A stretch of DNA of 64,000 nt from Micrasema longulum (GCA_022494885.1 JAGVSM010003712.1:62001-126000); one strand, 5' to 3'; shown: positions 1-10,964, numbered from the stretch's first letter. The notes: generated from the sequence alone by a model not told the origin. Numbers and translations: made by a program.

Positions 1-38
1 ACATATTTAAAGTAAACAAACAGATATAGTGTATAAAC

Positions 39-201
39 TTGTTCTCTAAATCATTTGAATAAATCCGTAGCATGTGACAACAAAATAAATTATTTTAATT
101 AAATTACAAATTTAAAAGAATCACTATGTAAATCGCCCTTGAGGTATTTTGTTACGAAAATTTCACTATATAAGTTATCCATAATAATAATAATAATAAA
201 A
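39..201 (+). mobile_element. LINE-B 3' tail insertion (L2/CR1 group)
   Basis: The segment begins at the 'ttgttctctaaat' typical of the end of LINE-B ORF2 copies. It carries the conserved 3' end (cgcccttgaggtatttt ... tataagttatcc) and finishes in an (AAT)n/poly-A tail. An uninterrupted relative of the flanking DNA is at 43138-43203, so the boundaries can be read directly; AAAC at both edges may be a short target duplication. It is a dead 5'-truncated retrocopy. Confidence 0.75.
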
Positions 202-399
202 AAACTCTGAACTAATAACAGATTTCCACAAAGTATACAAAGTATTACCTACCTATATTAAATTACTAATTTATACAATATCTATGGTATTTTTGAGATA
301 TTAATTAACTTTGTTTTATGAACCACTTTATTCATTTATACAACCGACTAGTTTCTGCAACAGCACGTTGCCCTCTTCGTGGATATTTAAAGACTAAAC

Positions 400-1133
400 C
401 AGTGTTGCCAATGCCAATTTTCCAAATTCCCCAAAAATCTAGATCAAATTACCCAAATGGGGAGAAAACAAAGTCCCGATTGCCCACAAATTCGCTATAT
501 AATTGTCTCGTTAAAAAAGGACAGTTTTAATCAAATATCCATACAATAACATGAAATACAAACTGGCTAGAATAGCGAGGGCCTACCACCGGTAACTTTG
601 CCATTTATGTACATATAATATTACAATATTTATTAATTCAAACAAAATAGACTTAAGGTCTAATCATTCTTGATATTTCGAGGGGACGTTTGTGGGTTCT
701 TAAGAAGAATTTATACAAATTTAGTTAATAACCTACCTTGGGATTATTTTGCGCTTTTTTATCAACAACTTTTAACAATCATTTATAAATTTTTGCACAA
801 AAAAATAAAACAAAACGTAAGCAGTCATTTGTACTAGTACCTAATGGGCTCATTCGACTGTCATTGTTTCCATTTTCCGTTAAAAAGGGGACCCCGAATT
901 ATTATTTAAAGTGGATGTTGTGTTGCTATTAAAAAATATCGATTTCATTCATCATAATTGATGTTTTAATGACTTACCGTCAAACTGTAGATATGTAAGC
1001 TTAAGATAAATTAATAAATGGTGCAATGTTAAAATCCCCGCATTTTCCCCGCATAATACCATTTCCTACAAAATCCCCAATCCAGTTGAGATTCCCCGCA
1101 GTTTGGGGAATTCCCCACAAATTGGCAACCCTG
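400..1133. mobile_element. Non-autonomous hAT-type element
   Basis: The left end (400-412) reads CAGTGTTGCCAAT and the right end (1121-1133) is its reverse complement with one mismatch (CAGGGTTGCCAAT). The flanks carry an identical 8-bp direct repeat GACTAAAC at 392-399 and 1134-1141. An 8-bp duplication with CAGNG-type termini is the hAT signature. No transposase reading frame is visible in the 734 bp, so it would need a transposase in trans. The interior near both ends holds related runs of CCCC/GGGG. Confidence 0.8.
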
Positions 1134-1189
1134 GACTAAACATACAAGGTATATAAAAGAAACATTGAACAGATTAGTGGGTGTCAATG

Positions 1190-1322
1190 AGGATAAGGGA
1201 GGGGGTAAGTCTACGATGTATGCAAGAAAAGCGATTTGCTTATGAATGTTGATAAATCGAAAGTGATGGTTTTTGAAAGGGATGAAAATATAACTAAATG
1301 TGAGATCAGTGTGAACGGGGAT
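1190..1322 (+). mobile_element. LINE-A reverse transcriptase fragment
   Basis: Translation gives residues matching the stretch after the YADD box in longer copies (SDLLMNVDKSKVMVFER, ITKCEISVNG). It is cut abruptly at about 1322, where an antisense Jockey-like fragment begins. Only about 45 codons remain. Confidence 0.7.
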
Positions 1323-1815
1323 ATTTAACCCAGATCCTTAACATTCGATGCTCGTATCAGATTCTGGTCATTCATTTTGTAGCGAAAAAAATGAGTTTTT
1401 TGGGCCCTAGTGAAGGACGTGACCGAACACTTGGAAACATTAAAGCTAAGTTTGTTTCGCCTTCCCCATTCCGATATATTAGATATATCCGCTTGGAGAA
1501 GACAAAAATTGTCAGAAGTTGTCACTTTTAAGAATGGTTTTAAGTCATCCGCAAACAACAGAAAACGCGAGTTAAAAATTACATTTTTAATATTATTAAT
1601 GAAATTTGAGAACAACAATGGACCCAGGTTAGAGCCTTGCGGGACACCCAAGAAAGTATGGAAACACTCTGACGTGAATAGACCGTAGTAGACGTATTGG
1701 TTTCTGTTTTGGAGTTAGCTCGCCATTAATTTTAACATACCATCCGAGAAACCGATCTCATACAGCTTATTTAATAAGACGTCATGGTCGACAGTTGTAG
1801 TTTTAAGACCTCGAA
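1323..1815 (-). pseudogene. Jockey-like LINE reverse transcriptase fragment
   Basis: The minus strand encodes a palm-domain piece: TVDHDVLLNKLYEIGFSD, then an in-frame stop, then GVPQGSNLGPLLF (B-motif region) and LLFADDLK with the catalytic FADD box. These are hallmarks of non-LTR reverse transcriptases of the Jockey clade. The open part is 108 codons (1325-1651) with remnants upstream. Fingers and endonuclease are missing and a stop lies between motifs, so it is dead. Family order (Jockey versus a neighbouring clade) is an inference from motif wording. Confidence 0.75.
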
Positions 1816-1859
1816 GATGGTAGACGAATGCGCCAACCACTGTACTACGAGGTGGATTT

Positions 1860-2390
1860 ATCTCCACTCATTGACTTTTATAAAATTTTTATTTTAATTT
1901 TCAAGTTCAAATAATTTTTTTATAAAAGGCTACTTGGCCATCGAAAATCGGTAGAGACGAAAATACTCGTTCAGGATTTTGGTTCAATTTCACACACGTA
2001 ACCATTCATTAGCCCGGATTAAAAAAATAATACGCTTTCAATGTTATGCGTATGAAAATTAACCTGTGCGCTACAATATTATCATACTAGTCAATGCTAG
2101 CACATCCATTAAACATTTTTTGTATAAGACCCTTTCTTTTTTTAGCGAGCCCTAAAAACCTTTTAAAGTGTCAACAAAGGAGCAGTATCCCATCCTTAGA
2201 AAACTTACGCTCGATTGAATAAGATAAATACACAATGGCTCATGTGTCAATCAGTTTTGAAAACTACCCCCGTAAAGCACTGAGTAGGAAACGGGAAGGG
2301 AGACGGGAGATGAGACGGCACATGTTACTAAGTCATTGAGATAAATTCATATAGAGATGACTGAAATCACTGAAATTACTTGGCTTCATT
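1860..2390. other. Unassigned AT-rich stretch
   Basis: No coding segment longer than a few dozen codons, no recognised repeat end and no RNA gene were seen here. Confidence 0.5.
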
Positions 2391-2394
2391 AACA

Positions 2395-3000
2395 GAATAT
2401 CCTCTGATTTTACTAATGTCCGTACAATCAAAACACTTTATTGCTCAACTGTTCGCCCTCTTCTAGAATATGCCTCCGTGGTCTGGTCTCCATTCTCTCG
2501 TATGTGAATCGCATAAATCACATTGAATCAGTCCAACATCGCTTGCTTCGAAAAGTAGAGTGGATGCTTGGACCAGAGAGAGGTAAATTATTCTTATGCT
2601 GATATAGAGTCAATGTTAAATATTTCTAGCCAACAAAAACGTAGAACTAATATTGATTTCATATATATGTTCGGCACACTAAATGGTATAATCGATGTTC
2701 CATTATTACTTGGGACAAGTAAAATTCCATTTTCCGACTCGTAGATTGAGAAAAAATGAAGTACTGTTCATCGATCAGCATAGAATAAACTATGGCCTTA
2801 ATTCTCCAGTGACCCGTCTTTGTCGTATTGTTAACTCAAGACAAGATCTTGACTTTTTGGTTTAAGTTTACAGCGATTTAAACGAGCACTAAATAAATAG
2901 TCCAGATCTTGTCTTGATGTCCCTTATGTTTGTCAATAGTTCTTTTCTTTTTAAAAAAAATATTTTTTACTGTACTGACAATGTCCGTTAATAAATAAAA
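2395..3000 (+). pseudogene. Jockey-like LINE (J1) 3' end
   Basis: The plus strand reads TIKTLYCSTVRPLLEYASVVWSP, the region after the reverse transcriptase palm in Jockey-type LINEs. It continues with frameshifts through LRRLRKNEVLFIDQHRTNYG. It ends in the 3' UTR and an A-rich tail (ataaataaaaa, about 2990). The minus copy at 6405-7232 is the same family. The uninterrupted 'gttaactcaagac' at about 2828 is the empty-site counterpart of an insertion in that copy. Confidence 0.75.
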
Positions 3001-3252
3001 AGGACTCCCCAAAGGACAGGGGTTGACCAGCAGAGATAGCAAGTATCCTCACGTCGACTTTGACAAGGAAAAAATGTAGTACAGTAAAAAGCACGGATTG
3101 TTTACATCGGTCTACTGTAAGTTCTATTTAGTATTTCAATATAATTAAATTAATTTATTTTATAAACGTTTATGTACATTACAAAATATTTAAATGCATA
3201 TATAACACGAAAAAATGAATACTAAAATTCTAAAATACAAACTAAATACAAA

Positions 3253-4238
3253 CCATCACCCCGTTTCCCCGTAAGGGTAGGCAGAAAGGAAAGAACGCCA
3301 CAACACTCTATCTTTGCATACAGATCTCGCTTCCTCTACATTCATACATCTTCTCATGCACGCGCGCCGATTATTCCGACTTTTGACATGTCCATCTTTA
3401 AGTAATTGTTGGATTTGGTCATGCCATGTCTTTCTCGGTCTACCTCTATTTCTGCATCCATCAACATTCGCATTGTAAATATTCTTAGCCGTTCTTTCGC
3501 TGTCCATTCGTTCTACATGTCCAAATCAGCGCAGAGCTCCTTTCTTGATTTTGTCGATAATGCTTGTCTCAGCCTTACATGATGTACGGATCTCAACATT
3601 TGTGCATCTATCGTACATAGCTTTACCACACATCTGCCTGAGAGATCGCATTTCGACAGCATTCAGCCTACTTTTATCCCTGTTTTTCCAAGTCCATACT
3701 TCGCTCCCATACATGAAGGACGGGACCAGGACTCCGTTGTGAACTGCCAATTTTGCCTCTTGTGACAAACATTTATTTGCCAAGGTCGATTTAAGTGCAC
3801 CGTTCACTCTGTTCCCGGCACTCACCCTCCTTTCAATATCTTTCTCAGTCATTCCATCCTTAGTGAACATACTTTCCAGATACACAAATTCCTCTACTTG
3901 TTTTAGTATAACTCCATTCACAGTGATTTCACATTTAGTCATACTTTCATTTCTTTCAAAAACCATCACATTCGAATTATCGACATTCATCAGCAAATCG
4001 CTTCTCTTGCATACATCGTAGACCTTTGTTACCAAGAATTGCAGTTCCTTTTTGTTGTTAGCAAGGAGTACAGCATCATCAGCATACAAAAGACAATTGA
4101 CATTTAAATCACCCATGTTTGCTCCCATTCTTAAGCCTTTCAGTTCTTTCATGCAGTTATCGATATACGTACACGTTGAACAGCCTTGGTGACATAACAC
4201 ATCCCTGCTTCACTTCTTTATGAATGTCAAACCACAAA
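3253..4238 (-). pseudogene. LINE-A ORF2 C-terminal half
   Basis: The minus strand holds, in order, VKQGCVMSP-like residues (frameshifted near 4170), CLLYADDAVLLANN with the catalytic YADD box, the thumb (VNGVILKQVEEFVYL), YGSEVWTWKN, MCGKAMYDRC, and after a frameshift at about 3520 GRPRKTWHDQIQQ and LSAYPYGETG. The 3' end is the GATGGTTTG terminus at 3253. The family encodes an ORF2 that copies its own RNA by target-primed reverse transcription. The endonuclease is absent through 5' truncation. At its 5' edge it abuts another LINE tail. Confidence 0.85.
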
Positions 4239-4440
4239 TATACAAAGATGGTAAAATAAAAATACCCAGCAATTATAGACAAAGAATGCTATCCTCTCTG
4301 AACTTTTTTTCACTTTTTTTAAATGAAAGATGTCGATATCCGAAGAGATACGGTTGAGTAAAGACATTGCTCTTCCTACTGGCATTACCATTGGCAGGTA
4401 TGTCGCTCCCTTCGGCATACGCGTCTCCTTTGTTTGTCGT
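4239..4440 (-). pseudogene. Jockey-like LINE (J2) C-terminus
   Basis: The minus strand encodes MVMPVGRAMSLLNRISSDIDIF, closely similar to the end of the longer copy at 30287-30760 (MVMPVGRATAMLNNITLDVDMF). Only the last 60 or so codons remain, truncated on both sides. Confidence 0.65.
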
Positions 4441-4902
4441 TTCGCTTTACGCCCGACTAACTGAGCAGGACGGAGACAGGAGATAACTCACGAATTATAA
4501 CATGTCAATTAGACGTTTTTTATCATTAAAATAGTTTTTTTAAACAAGTGTTGATTAAGTTGAGAACATAACTTGCCGGTGAAAGGTTATACCATCGCTT
4601 TTCCAGATCGATTTGTGCAGCATCTTAGCGTACATATGGACATTTTGGTAATTTCAAAGAGAAAAGTAGTAGTAAGAACGCTCGCAAAAGACTAAAGTTC
4701 GTTCTATCAAACATATACCAATTGGCCGCAGGTTGAGGGAACATATTTGGAACGCCTATTCTAGTTTTTTTTTAAAAAATTTTTTTATTAATTTAAAAAA
4801 AAATGAAACAAAATTTTATTTAACATTCCCAAGGAGTTTTAAAAAAAAACATATTTAGGGACATGCAGATAAAAATATATATTTATAAACGTTTTTATAT
4901 TT
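4441..4902. other. Unassigned AT-rich stretch
   Basis: Contains A/T homopolymer runs near 4770-4860. No gene or recognised repeat seen. Confidence 0.4.
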
Positions 4903-5375
4903 TAAACTATAACGTCCATGCGCTTTGTAGATGCCAGACGATTAGTAATCTAGCTTCAATAGGTAAATGTTATCAACTATCAAATATACAAATTTAGTTA
5001 ATGAGGTCTAGAATTCCAACCGTCCATGCGCTCAGTAGCTGCAAGACTTGTTGTTATCTAACTTCTATTTTTATGAATTTGTTTGTTATATATATTTTTA
5101 TAAATATCACTAATTCTCTTAACTTTATTGTCAAATAAAAAAAATGTAAATAGGGGTTAGATTTCTTATTGTCTATGCGCTCTTTAGCTGCAAGACGTGC
5201 TGTAATCTAGCTCCTGTATATCATAATTGGAGACGAGGAACAAGAATCCCAACCGTCCATGCGCTCTGTAGCTGCAAGACGTGGTGGGATATTTATTTAT
5301 TGTACAGCGCGCTTGAGGTAATTTTCACAAAAACGGCGCTATATAAATTATCCAAATATATATATATATATATAT
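4903..5375 (+). repeat. Q28 repeat, copy 1
   Basis: Four diverged copies of a 28-bp motif (consensus start CGTCCATGCGCTCTGTAGC, ending TGCAAGACG) lie at about 4913, 5021, 5171 and 5253. They are separated by AT-rich spacers of about 55-120 bp that are shared between copies. The 3' end is 'cttgaggtaattttcac ... ggcgctatataaattatcc' followed by (TA)n at 5360-5377, which resembles the LINE-B terminus. No coding capacity is visible, so it is probably a non-autonomous retroelement. Confidence 0.75.
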
Positions 5376-5639
5376 CATTATTTACTAAAGCAGAATAAAA
5401 ATTATGATACACTACAAATTAAAAGGGTATGAAGAATATTTAAAAATAACAAAATAAAAATAATACATGGTATGGAAATAAATTCAAAATGATGTATACA
5501 TTATACAATCTGGGAAAGAAAAATTAAAAAATACAAAAAGTTTAAAAATTACCGGTATATATACATACAAACTGAACTAGTTCGAGAGTGCAAATGTAAA
5601 AAATTACAAGAATAAAAAAGTTTTTTTTTAAATTAATAA

Positions 5640-5860
5640 AGTATGTTATATACCTCAATGCTTGTTCTCTAAATCATTGGAATAAATCCGTAGCATCTGA
5701 TAACAAAATAAATAGTTTTCGTTAAATTACAAATTTAAAAGCTTCAATTTAATTTATTTATCTATAGAATCACTTTGTAAAGCGCTTTTGAGGTATAATT
5801 TTACGAAAATGGAGCTACAGAAGGTATCCATAATAATAAATAAATACAAAATACTCGACA
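5640..5860 (+). mobile_element. LINE-B 3' tail
   Basis: Matches the LINE-B end from 'cttgttctctaaatcattgg' through 'agcgcttttgaggtat' and 'aaggtatccataataataa'. The microsatellite tail is short. Coding sequence is absent. Confidence 0.7.
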
Positions 5861-6404
5861 CCTATTCATATGTTCTTACATAAGCGTAGGAAACAATGCT
5901 AAGATTAATGGCAAACGGTACAAAAATGTGCGGTTAGTAGTAAATATAAAATATGGCGACGAGTAAAATATAAAAACAGTTGGTCAGTAATAAATTTAAG
6001 TGCGAAGCGAGCAGCTATAAATTTTTCCCTCGAACCATCAAAAACAATGTTTTTTGAAGTGTGTTTTACAGCGCCCAAACTCGAGAAGTATTATGAACCA
6101 GTACCACCTCGACCATAAATCCTCGAGTTTCTCTCTGCTTGCATCGTCTGCCTACCTTTAATATTTTTATGACAACATCTCCTCTGAAAGCGCAGACAAA
6201 GGAAACAATTTAAGCGCAAGGAGATATTAAGGGATTTACGATATTGAAATTTATAGAAGGCCTTCACGATTTCACAATTTCGAAATCAACCACACAAAAA
6301 CTGTTTTCATTTTGTCCACATCGATATTATTTTTTAATGAGTTAACCTTTTGCCAACAAGAGTATTTAATATCATAAAACTGGCTTATTTATTCATTTAT
6401 TTAT
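5861..6404. other. Unassigned stretch
   Basis: No coherent reading frame or repeat ends were recognised. Confidence 0.4.
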
Positions 6405-7232
6405 TTATTAACGGACATTGTCCATATATACAATTTATAAGGTTTAAATTAATATTAATTAATCAGTAAAAGAATAGTTTAAAACATTTAAAAAAAAGAA
6501 AGAAGCATTGACAAACATAAGGGACATCGAGACAAGATCTGGACTATTTATTTAGTGCTCGTTTAAATCGTTGTAAACTTAAACCAAAAAAGTCCAGATC
6601 TTGTCTTGAGTTATGAACAACAAAAACACTATCATATTGAAAAAAGCAAGGACAAACACAGGACAGTCAAAATACTACATAATGGACTTAGTCACTACAA
6701 CGACTTACCTTACTACTTGAAAACTTTTACTGGAGACAAATTTAAAATCAATCTGAAAAAGCACATGATGACTGAACTAACTAGACTAGACGAGACATAA
6801 AATGACTAGACAATATTAAATTCCTAATGTAACCCTAACGGGTTTTTTAAAATTGTAAATAAATAAAAAAAACAATACGACAAAGACGGGTCATTGGAGA
6901 ATTTAGGCCATAGTTTGTTCTATGCTGATCGATGAACAGTACTTCATTGTTTCTCAATCTACGAGTCGGAATATTGAATTTTACTTGCCCAGTAATGATG
7001 GAACATCGATTATACCATTTAGTATGCCAAATATATATGGAGTCAATATTAGTTCTACGTTTTTGTAGACTAGAAATATTTAACATTGACTTTATATCAG
7101 CATAAGAATAATTATCTCTCTCTAGTCTGAGCATCCACGCTATTTTTCGAAGCAAGCGATGTTGGACTGATTCAATGTGATTTATGCGATTGACATAGAA
7201 TGGAGACCAGACTACGGAGGCATATTCTAGGC
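6405..7232 (-). pseudogene. Jockey-like LINE (J1), interrupted copy
   Basis: The minus strand encodes LRKIAWMLRLERDNYSYADIK, SLQKRRTNIDSIYIWHTKWYN and NNEVLFIDQHRTNYGLNSPMTRLC (6847-7155), followed by the UTR to 6405. The same sequence order occurs at 2395-3000. The copy is split by a foreign insertion at 6611-6872 and truncated upstream at about 7232. It is a dead retrocopy. Confidence 0.8.
6611..6872 (+). mobile_element. Nested LINE 3' fragment
   Basis: The plus strand ends an ORF with HYNDLPYYLKTFTGDKFKIN then LKKHMMTELTRL and a stop (about 6798), followed by a short UTR and an A-rich tail (aaataaataaaaaaa). It sits exactly where the related copy at about 2828 has continuous sequence (gttaactcaag), which shows it is an insertion. 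The C-terminal wording resembles CR1/Jockey ORF2 ends. Confidence 0.7.
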
Positions 7233-7366
7233 TTATTTACATGACGCTGTTTTGTGCATCTCAAAGAAGCATTCCAATTTTATTATTACTGTTTTTAATA
7301 TTTTTTTTATTTTTTATTTTGTTATTAGCACAATTAAGGGTTTATAGTTTGGAGGTCTAATTACAA
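7194..7366. repeat. Paralogous block (pair with 15972-16148)
   Basis: From 'acatagaatggagaccaga' through 'ggtctaattacaa' this block matches 15972-16148 with only scattered differences. It contains the 5' stump of a J1 fragment joined to unrelated DNA, so the junction itself is duplicated. Confidence 0.75.
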
Positions 7367-7470
7367 AAGTGTCAAAAATCACTTTAAATTTATTGCGAAA
7401 ATGATAAAAATAGTGGATGTTATGGACTGCAAAACGCAAAATCAGTTAATTTTATATGAACTGATTTAAT

Positions 7471-7504
7471 ATTGCCACATTATAATTTATTATAATGTGG
7501 CAAT
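7471..7504. repeat. Perfect 16-bp-arm palindrome
   Basis: ATTGCCACATTATAAT at 7471-7486 is followed by TT and its exact reverse complement at 7489-7504. It could extrude as a hairpin. It may be a head-to-head remnant of an inverted-repeat element, but no wider symmetry was found. Confidence 0.8.
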
Positions 7505-7689
7505 AGTTAACATCACAAAAAGTTTTGCAGCTTCAAAATGCATCGACAAATACAATTTCAACAACAAGAATGATTTTGAAAAGTTAATAAAAAATAATTT
7601 TAAAAAGCGCAATGATAATACATTGAGCAAAGAACTAGTAAGTATGGCAATTAAGTGAACATGTAACAGCACAAAAAGTAAAATAATCC

Positions 7690-7780
7690 CAAAAAGTATC
7701 CTCTCTGCCTAACGAAACGGCTTGATGGTTTGTTGTTGTTGTTGGCAATTTATATAGCGCCGTTTCTACGATACACCATC
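7690..7780. repeat. LINE-A 3' end abutting a LINE-B tail
   Basis: On the plus strand, 7690-7737 carries the LINE-A terminus (ctctctgcctaacgaaac ... gatggt) with a (TTG)n tail. From about 7740 the minus-strand LINE-B tail follows (tttatatagcgccgtttc). Both are very short. Confidence 0.55.
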
Positions 7781-8630
7781 ATCAGCGCTTGATTCGGGCA
7801 GAGGCATTTTATCCTCTTTTCATATATTTTTTTTTAAAGGTAAAATATGGTCAAGGTTACAGTATTTTTTGTGATTGCTTTTTTATTTATCTAATGTTGT
7901 AAAAGTTAATATTCTCAAATCCTAATGTTATGTGTTCAGCTCTTCGGGAGTTAGCCATGATTGGTTCACAGGTGAGATTACAAACATTTACATAATGGCA
8001 TGTATTACATAATGTGTTTAGGCGGTATATTTAGTAGATATTCAAATGATCATAGTACCTTGAAGGCCTTTAAGATAAATAGCTTTATGTAATTATCATT
8101 ACATTGGTATTAAAGGGCTTAAAAAAACAGATAAAAAATCGGAAAAGGTTAAGTAGTTACTTATCTTTTTTAATTCATAAAAAAAACTATTAACAATTAA
8201 TATTTTGAGCGCTAACGTTGTGATATTTTTTCATCTTTTTATTTATTCATACAAATACATATATGTATATTTATATTGCAAAAAAAAATTACATATCCCA
8301 AACTCTATGAGGCCAAGAGCCCTGTGTTGAATTGGATACAACGCAATAAAAAGTAGAAGCATGTACAAATATACATTATTAAATAATAGCAAAAATCAAA
8401 ATCAAAAATTATTACATGAACACATATTTCAATAAACATCTGGAAAACACGCTTGTTTAAAGAGTTCTTTAGATGCTGTTAGATAAGGGAGATCATAAAT
8501 TAACTTTAATATTTTTGTTTTGCTGTCTTTGTAGTCTGTTTACGTCATTTTGATTGTAGTAGTAGTATAGTAGTTGCATATAACGTATTTTTGTTTTTAC
8601 ATAGGCTTCATAGATTAGAACTTTTCCCGT
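7781..8630. other. Unassigned AT-rich stretch
   Basis: No recognised gene. Near 8235-8290 an A-rich/ATAC-rich stretch could be the 3' end of another retroelement, but there is no coding support. Confidence 0.4.
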
Positions 8631-8639
8631 TTTTGGAAC

Positions 8640-8740
8640 GAAATCAATATTTCATGTCAACCATTTCAGGAATCAAACCCGAGACTTTTTTCATGTTAGG
8701 CAAATATTTGCCTATCAGCGTATGCTGGTCAAAGACCACT
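8640..8740 (-). repeat. SINE S1 relic
   Basis: The minus strand reads 'gtctcgggtttgattcctg' (B-box-like) followed by 'aaatggttgacatgaaat', as in the S1 heads at 18290-18365 and 38545-38620. It is degraded. Confidence 0.5.
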
Positions 8741-8869
8741 AAGTGGTTTAAATGGAATATAATAATATCAACCTTTTACAACAGAAATTTTTATTCTTTT
8801 ATATAGTTTATATTTCTTAGACTTTCTAAATTAATAATATTGTTTTAAATGCTCTGTATTACTTATAAT

Positions 8870-8972
8870 TATGCTTACATGTATGTATATTTAATTGTAT
8901 TTGTAACTAATATGTAAAAGGCACTAAGTGCCGTTTATTTCAATAAAGTAAAATAAAATAAAATAATATGGA
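8870..8972 (+). repeat. LINE 3' end with short hairpin
   Basis: The palindrome GGCACTAAGTGCC (8920-8932) is followed by an AATAAA-type signal and a (AAAAT)n tail. This is the architecture of a LINE 3' terminus. No ORF remains upstream. Confidence 0.5.
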
Positions 8973-9089
8973 GAAAGGAATATTGAATTCTAGGCATAAC
9001 ATTCAACATTTTGCCTATGTCTGATCATCCGTATTTATTAAATTCTTTAATCTGTAGATTTTCTGGTATATATCTCAATAGCTTTGGTC

Positions 9090-9462
9090 TAGCGGACAAC
9101 AAAATTAACGGCGTTCTCAGTACAGTAAGTGCTACTAAAAATATATCAATCGAAGCAAAGCTGGCAGTGCACAACGGAGATTTAGCCCCAACCCTTATGC
9201 AAGGAAGTGAAATATAGAACTGGCAGAAGAAGGATGAAAGCCTAGTTGAAATGGTTGAAATGCGATCTCTTGGATGAATGTGTGGGAAATCAATGTATGA
9301 CAGCGTTACGAATGATGAAATTAGGTGAGAGTGTAAATCTGAGTCAGGTATAATTGATGATATTTAAAGGGTCTCTGAAATGCTTAAGTCATGTAAAACG
9401 AATGGATGACGAGAGAATGGTAAAGCAGATAAACATATACCTATGGCTAGAATTAATGGTAA
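9090..9462 (+). pseudogene. LINE-A fragment
   Basis: The plus strand encodes SIEAKLAVHNGDLAPTL, then a stop at the conserved EVW position, MRSLG, CGKSMYDSVTNDEIR and a decayed HVERMDDERM region. Several stops and frameshifts are present. It is cut at 9462 by an antisense LINE-B. Confidence 0.7.
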
Positions 9463-10004
9463 TTTAGAGAACAAGTGGGTTTTAAGTTTTTCCCGAACAC
9501 CTCTTCACTCTCACAGTTTCGCACCTCTACTGGGAGAGCATTCCATGCCGTAGGGCCTGCGACCGCAAATGCGCGTTCGCCGAATTTAGTGCGCTGTTTG
9601 CGTAGAGGTATAATAAGTTTTCCTCTCGACGTAGATGTACCAGATCTAATCGTAAGACGCCTGTCAGCTAGTTCACCTGAAATGCAAAGTTCCCTTAGAT
9701 ATTTTGGAGCAGAGTTGTGCAGTGACTTATACATAAGCCAACAGAGTTTGTATTCCACCCTCCGTGGAAAACGTAACCAGTGTAATTCCCGCAGTAGTAG
9801 AGTGATATGACTGAACTTAGAGATTCCAAAAATAAGTATCGCTGCGGCATTTAATACGGACTGTAGACGAGTCGTTTTATTTATCGGTAGACCTGCATAG
9901 AAACAATTACATTAATCGACTCTAGACACTACAAACCCATTTATTTATTTACGGGCGACATCAACCGGCACATTTTTGCGTATGCATTTAATCTGTCTTA
10001 GCTG
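9463..10004 (-). pseudogene. LINE-B ORF2 C-terminus
   Basis: The minus strand reads TRLQSVLNAA, FGISKFSHIT, ELHWLRFPRRVEYKLCWLMYK, then NSAPKYLRELCISGELADRR and RTKFGERAFAVAGPTAWNAL. This is the conserved tail of L2/CR1-group ORF2 proteins (after the palm: hydrophobic LHWL and a GDRAFSVAAPRLWN-like box). The 101-codon open part is 9453-9758. The 3' UTR is lost at the junction with LINE-A. Confidence 0.8.
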
Positions 10005-10044
10005 GTAAAATCATGAACTTATCGTTCTACTAATTTGAGCGTTT

Positions 10045-10135
10045 AGAGAAAGGTCAGAATTGAGGAAAACTCCGGGAATAAGACCGCCAATGTGCATATA
10101 ATCTTCTACAAGAAGTTAAAATGATAAATTAATAT
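10045..10135 (+). repeat. LINE 3' end relic
   Basis: 'ggaataagaccgccaatg' followed by a tract like 'acaagaagttaaa' resembles the ends at about 23830 and 25650 (cccgccaatgtacaaataac). It is short and degraded. Confidence 0.45.
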
Positions 10136-10436
10136 TTAACACGGGACCTCCCGTGCTGTAGCCAAACGCGCTAATCATCACACCACGCAATACAAAATAT
10201 TACCATACCTTATTTTTCAACCCCTGCCATCAAAATAAATATTTACTAAAACATCCTTTCCTAAATAAACAAGAGCCTATGTCCATAATGGAATATATTG
10301 CATGCTAAAACTATCTAGGCGGAGGCCCATTTATGTACATAGGACCATTTTACTTACCCAACGCACCTTGAATGCTATAAAGTATATTTAAAAAAATGCA
10401 TTGCACACTATAAAAAAAAAGGAAAAATGTATATAC

Positions 10437-10722
10437 CTTTATTACTACTACTACTACTACTACCATCACGCCATTTCCCCGTAGGGGTAGGCAGAGAGAA
10501 TGAACCGCCACACACGTCTATCCTGGCATACATTCCTAGCTTCTTCCACATTCATACATGCCTTTCGGTTCTGTCTGCTTTTGACATGACCAGACTTTGG
10601 TTTATCTGATCATGCCACGTCTTCCTTGGTCGTCCTCGTCTCACGTTACCGTTCATTTTCGCCATATATACTTGTTTTGCTATTCTTTTGTCGTCCATTC
10701 GTTCTACGTGACCAAATTATCA
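10437..10722 (-). pseudogene. LINE-A 3' fragment with (TAG)n tail
   Basis: The minus strand holds HVERMDDKRIAKQVYMAKMN, RPRKTWHDQI and the final SLCLPLRGN-like region in broken frames. It ends at GATGGTAG and a (TAG)n run (10437-10456 as CTA on the plus strand). The adjacent DNA from 10723 is a Penelope-like element. Confidence 0.75.
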
Positions 10723-10797
10723 CAGGGTTAGAAGCTTCAATCAAAAAATTAAAGACATTAAATTAACAATATGTTTCCTTTTTTGGTGATACCGTGT

Positions 10798-10862
10798 GTG
10801 TTGGATTTGTTCCGACGTTTCGGCTACCATTGCAAGAGCCATCTTCAGGGTAAACTGAATGT
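10798..10862 (-). ncRNA. Candidate hammerhead-ribozyme core in pLTR
   Basis: On the minus strand the pLTR contains CTGAAGA, a GGC/GCC stem and then GAAACGTC. This is the order and spacing of a minimal type I hammerhead core (CUGANGA, helix II, GAAA, very short helix III, UC cleavage site). Hammerhead motifs are documented in Penelope-like pLTRs. Helix I pairing is only partial and a U replaces the usual helix II closing base, so activity is uncertain. Confidence 0.45.
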
Positions 10863-10964
10863 TTTGTAGAAATAAGTATGTGTTTAAGTGCTAGTAATTT
10901 GTACCATGACGCAGTCGGCAGTAGGCACATTTCCATTTGTTTTTGTAGTATGTAGTGCTGGGAA

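Noticed and set aside
318..530. 70-codon plus-strand frame
   Set aside because: It crosses the left boundary of the hAT insertion at 400, so it is a chance frame.
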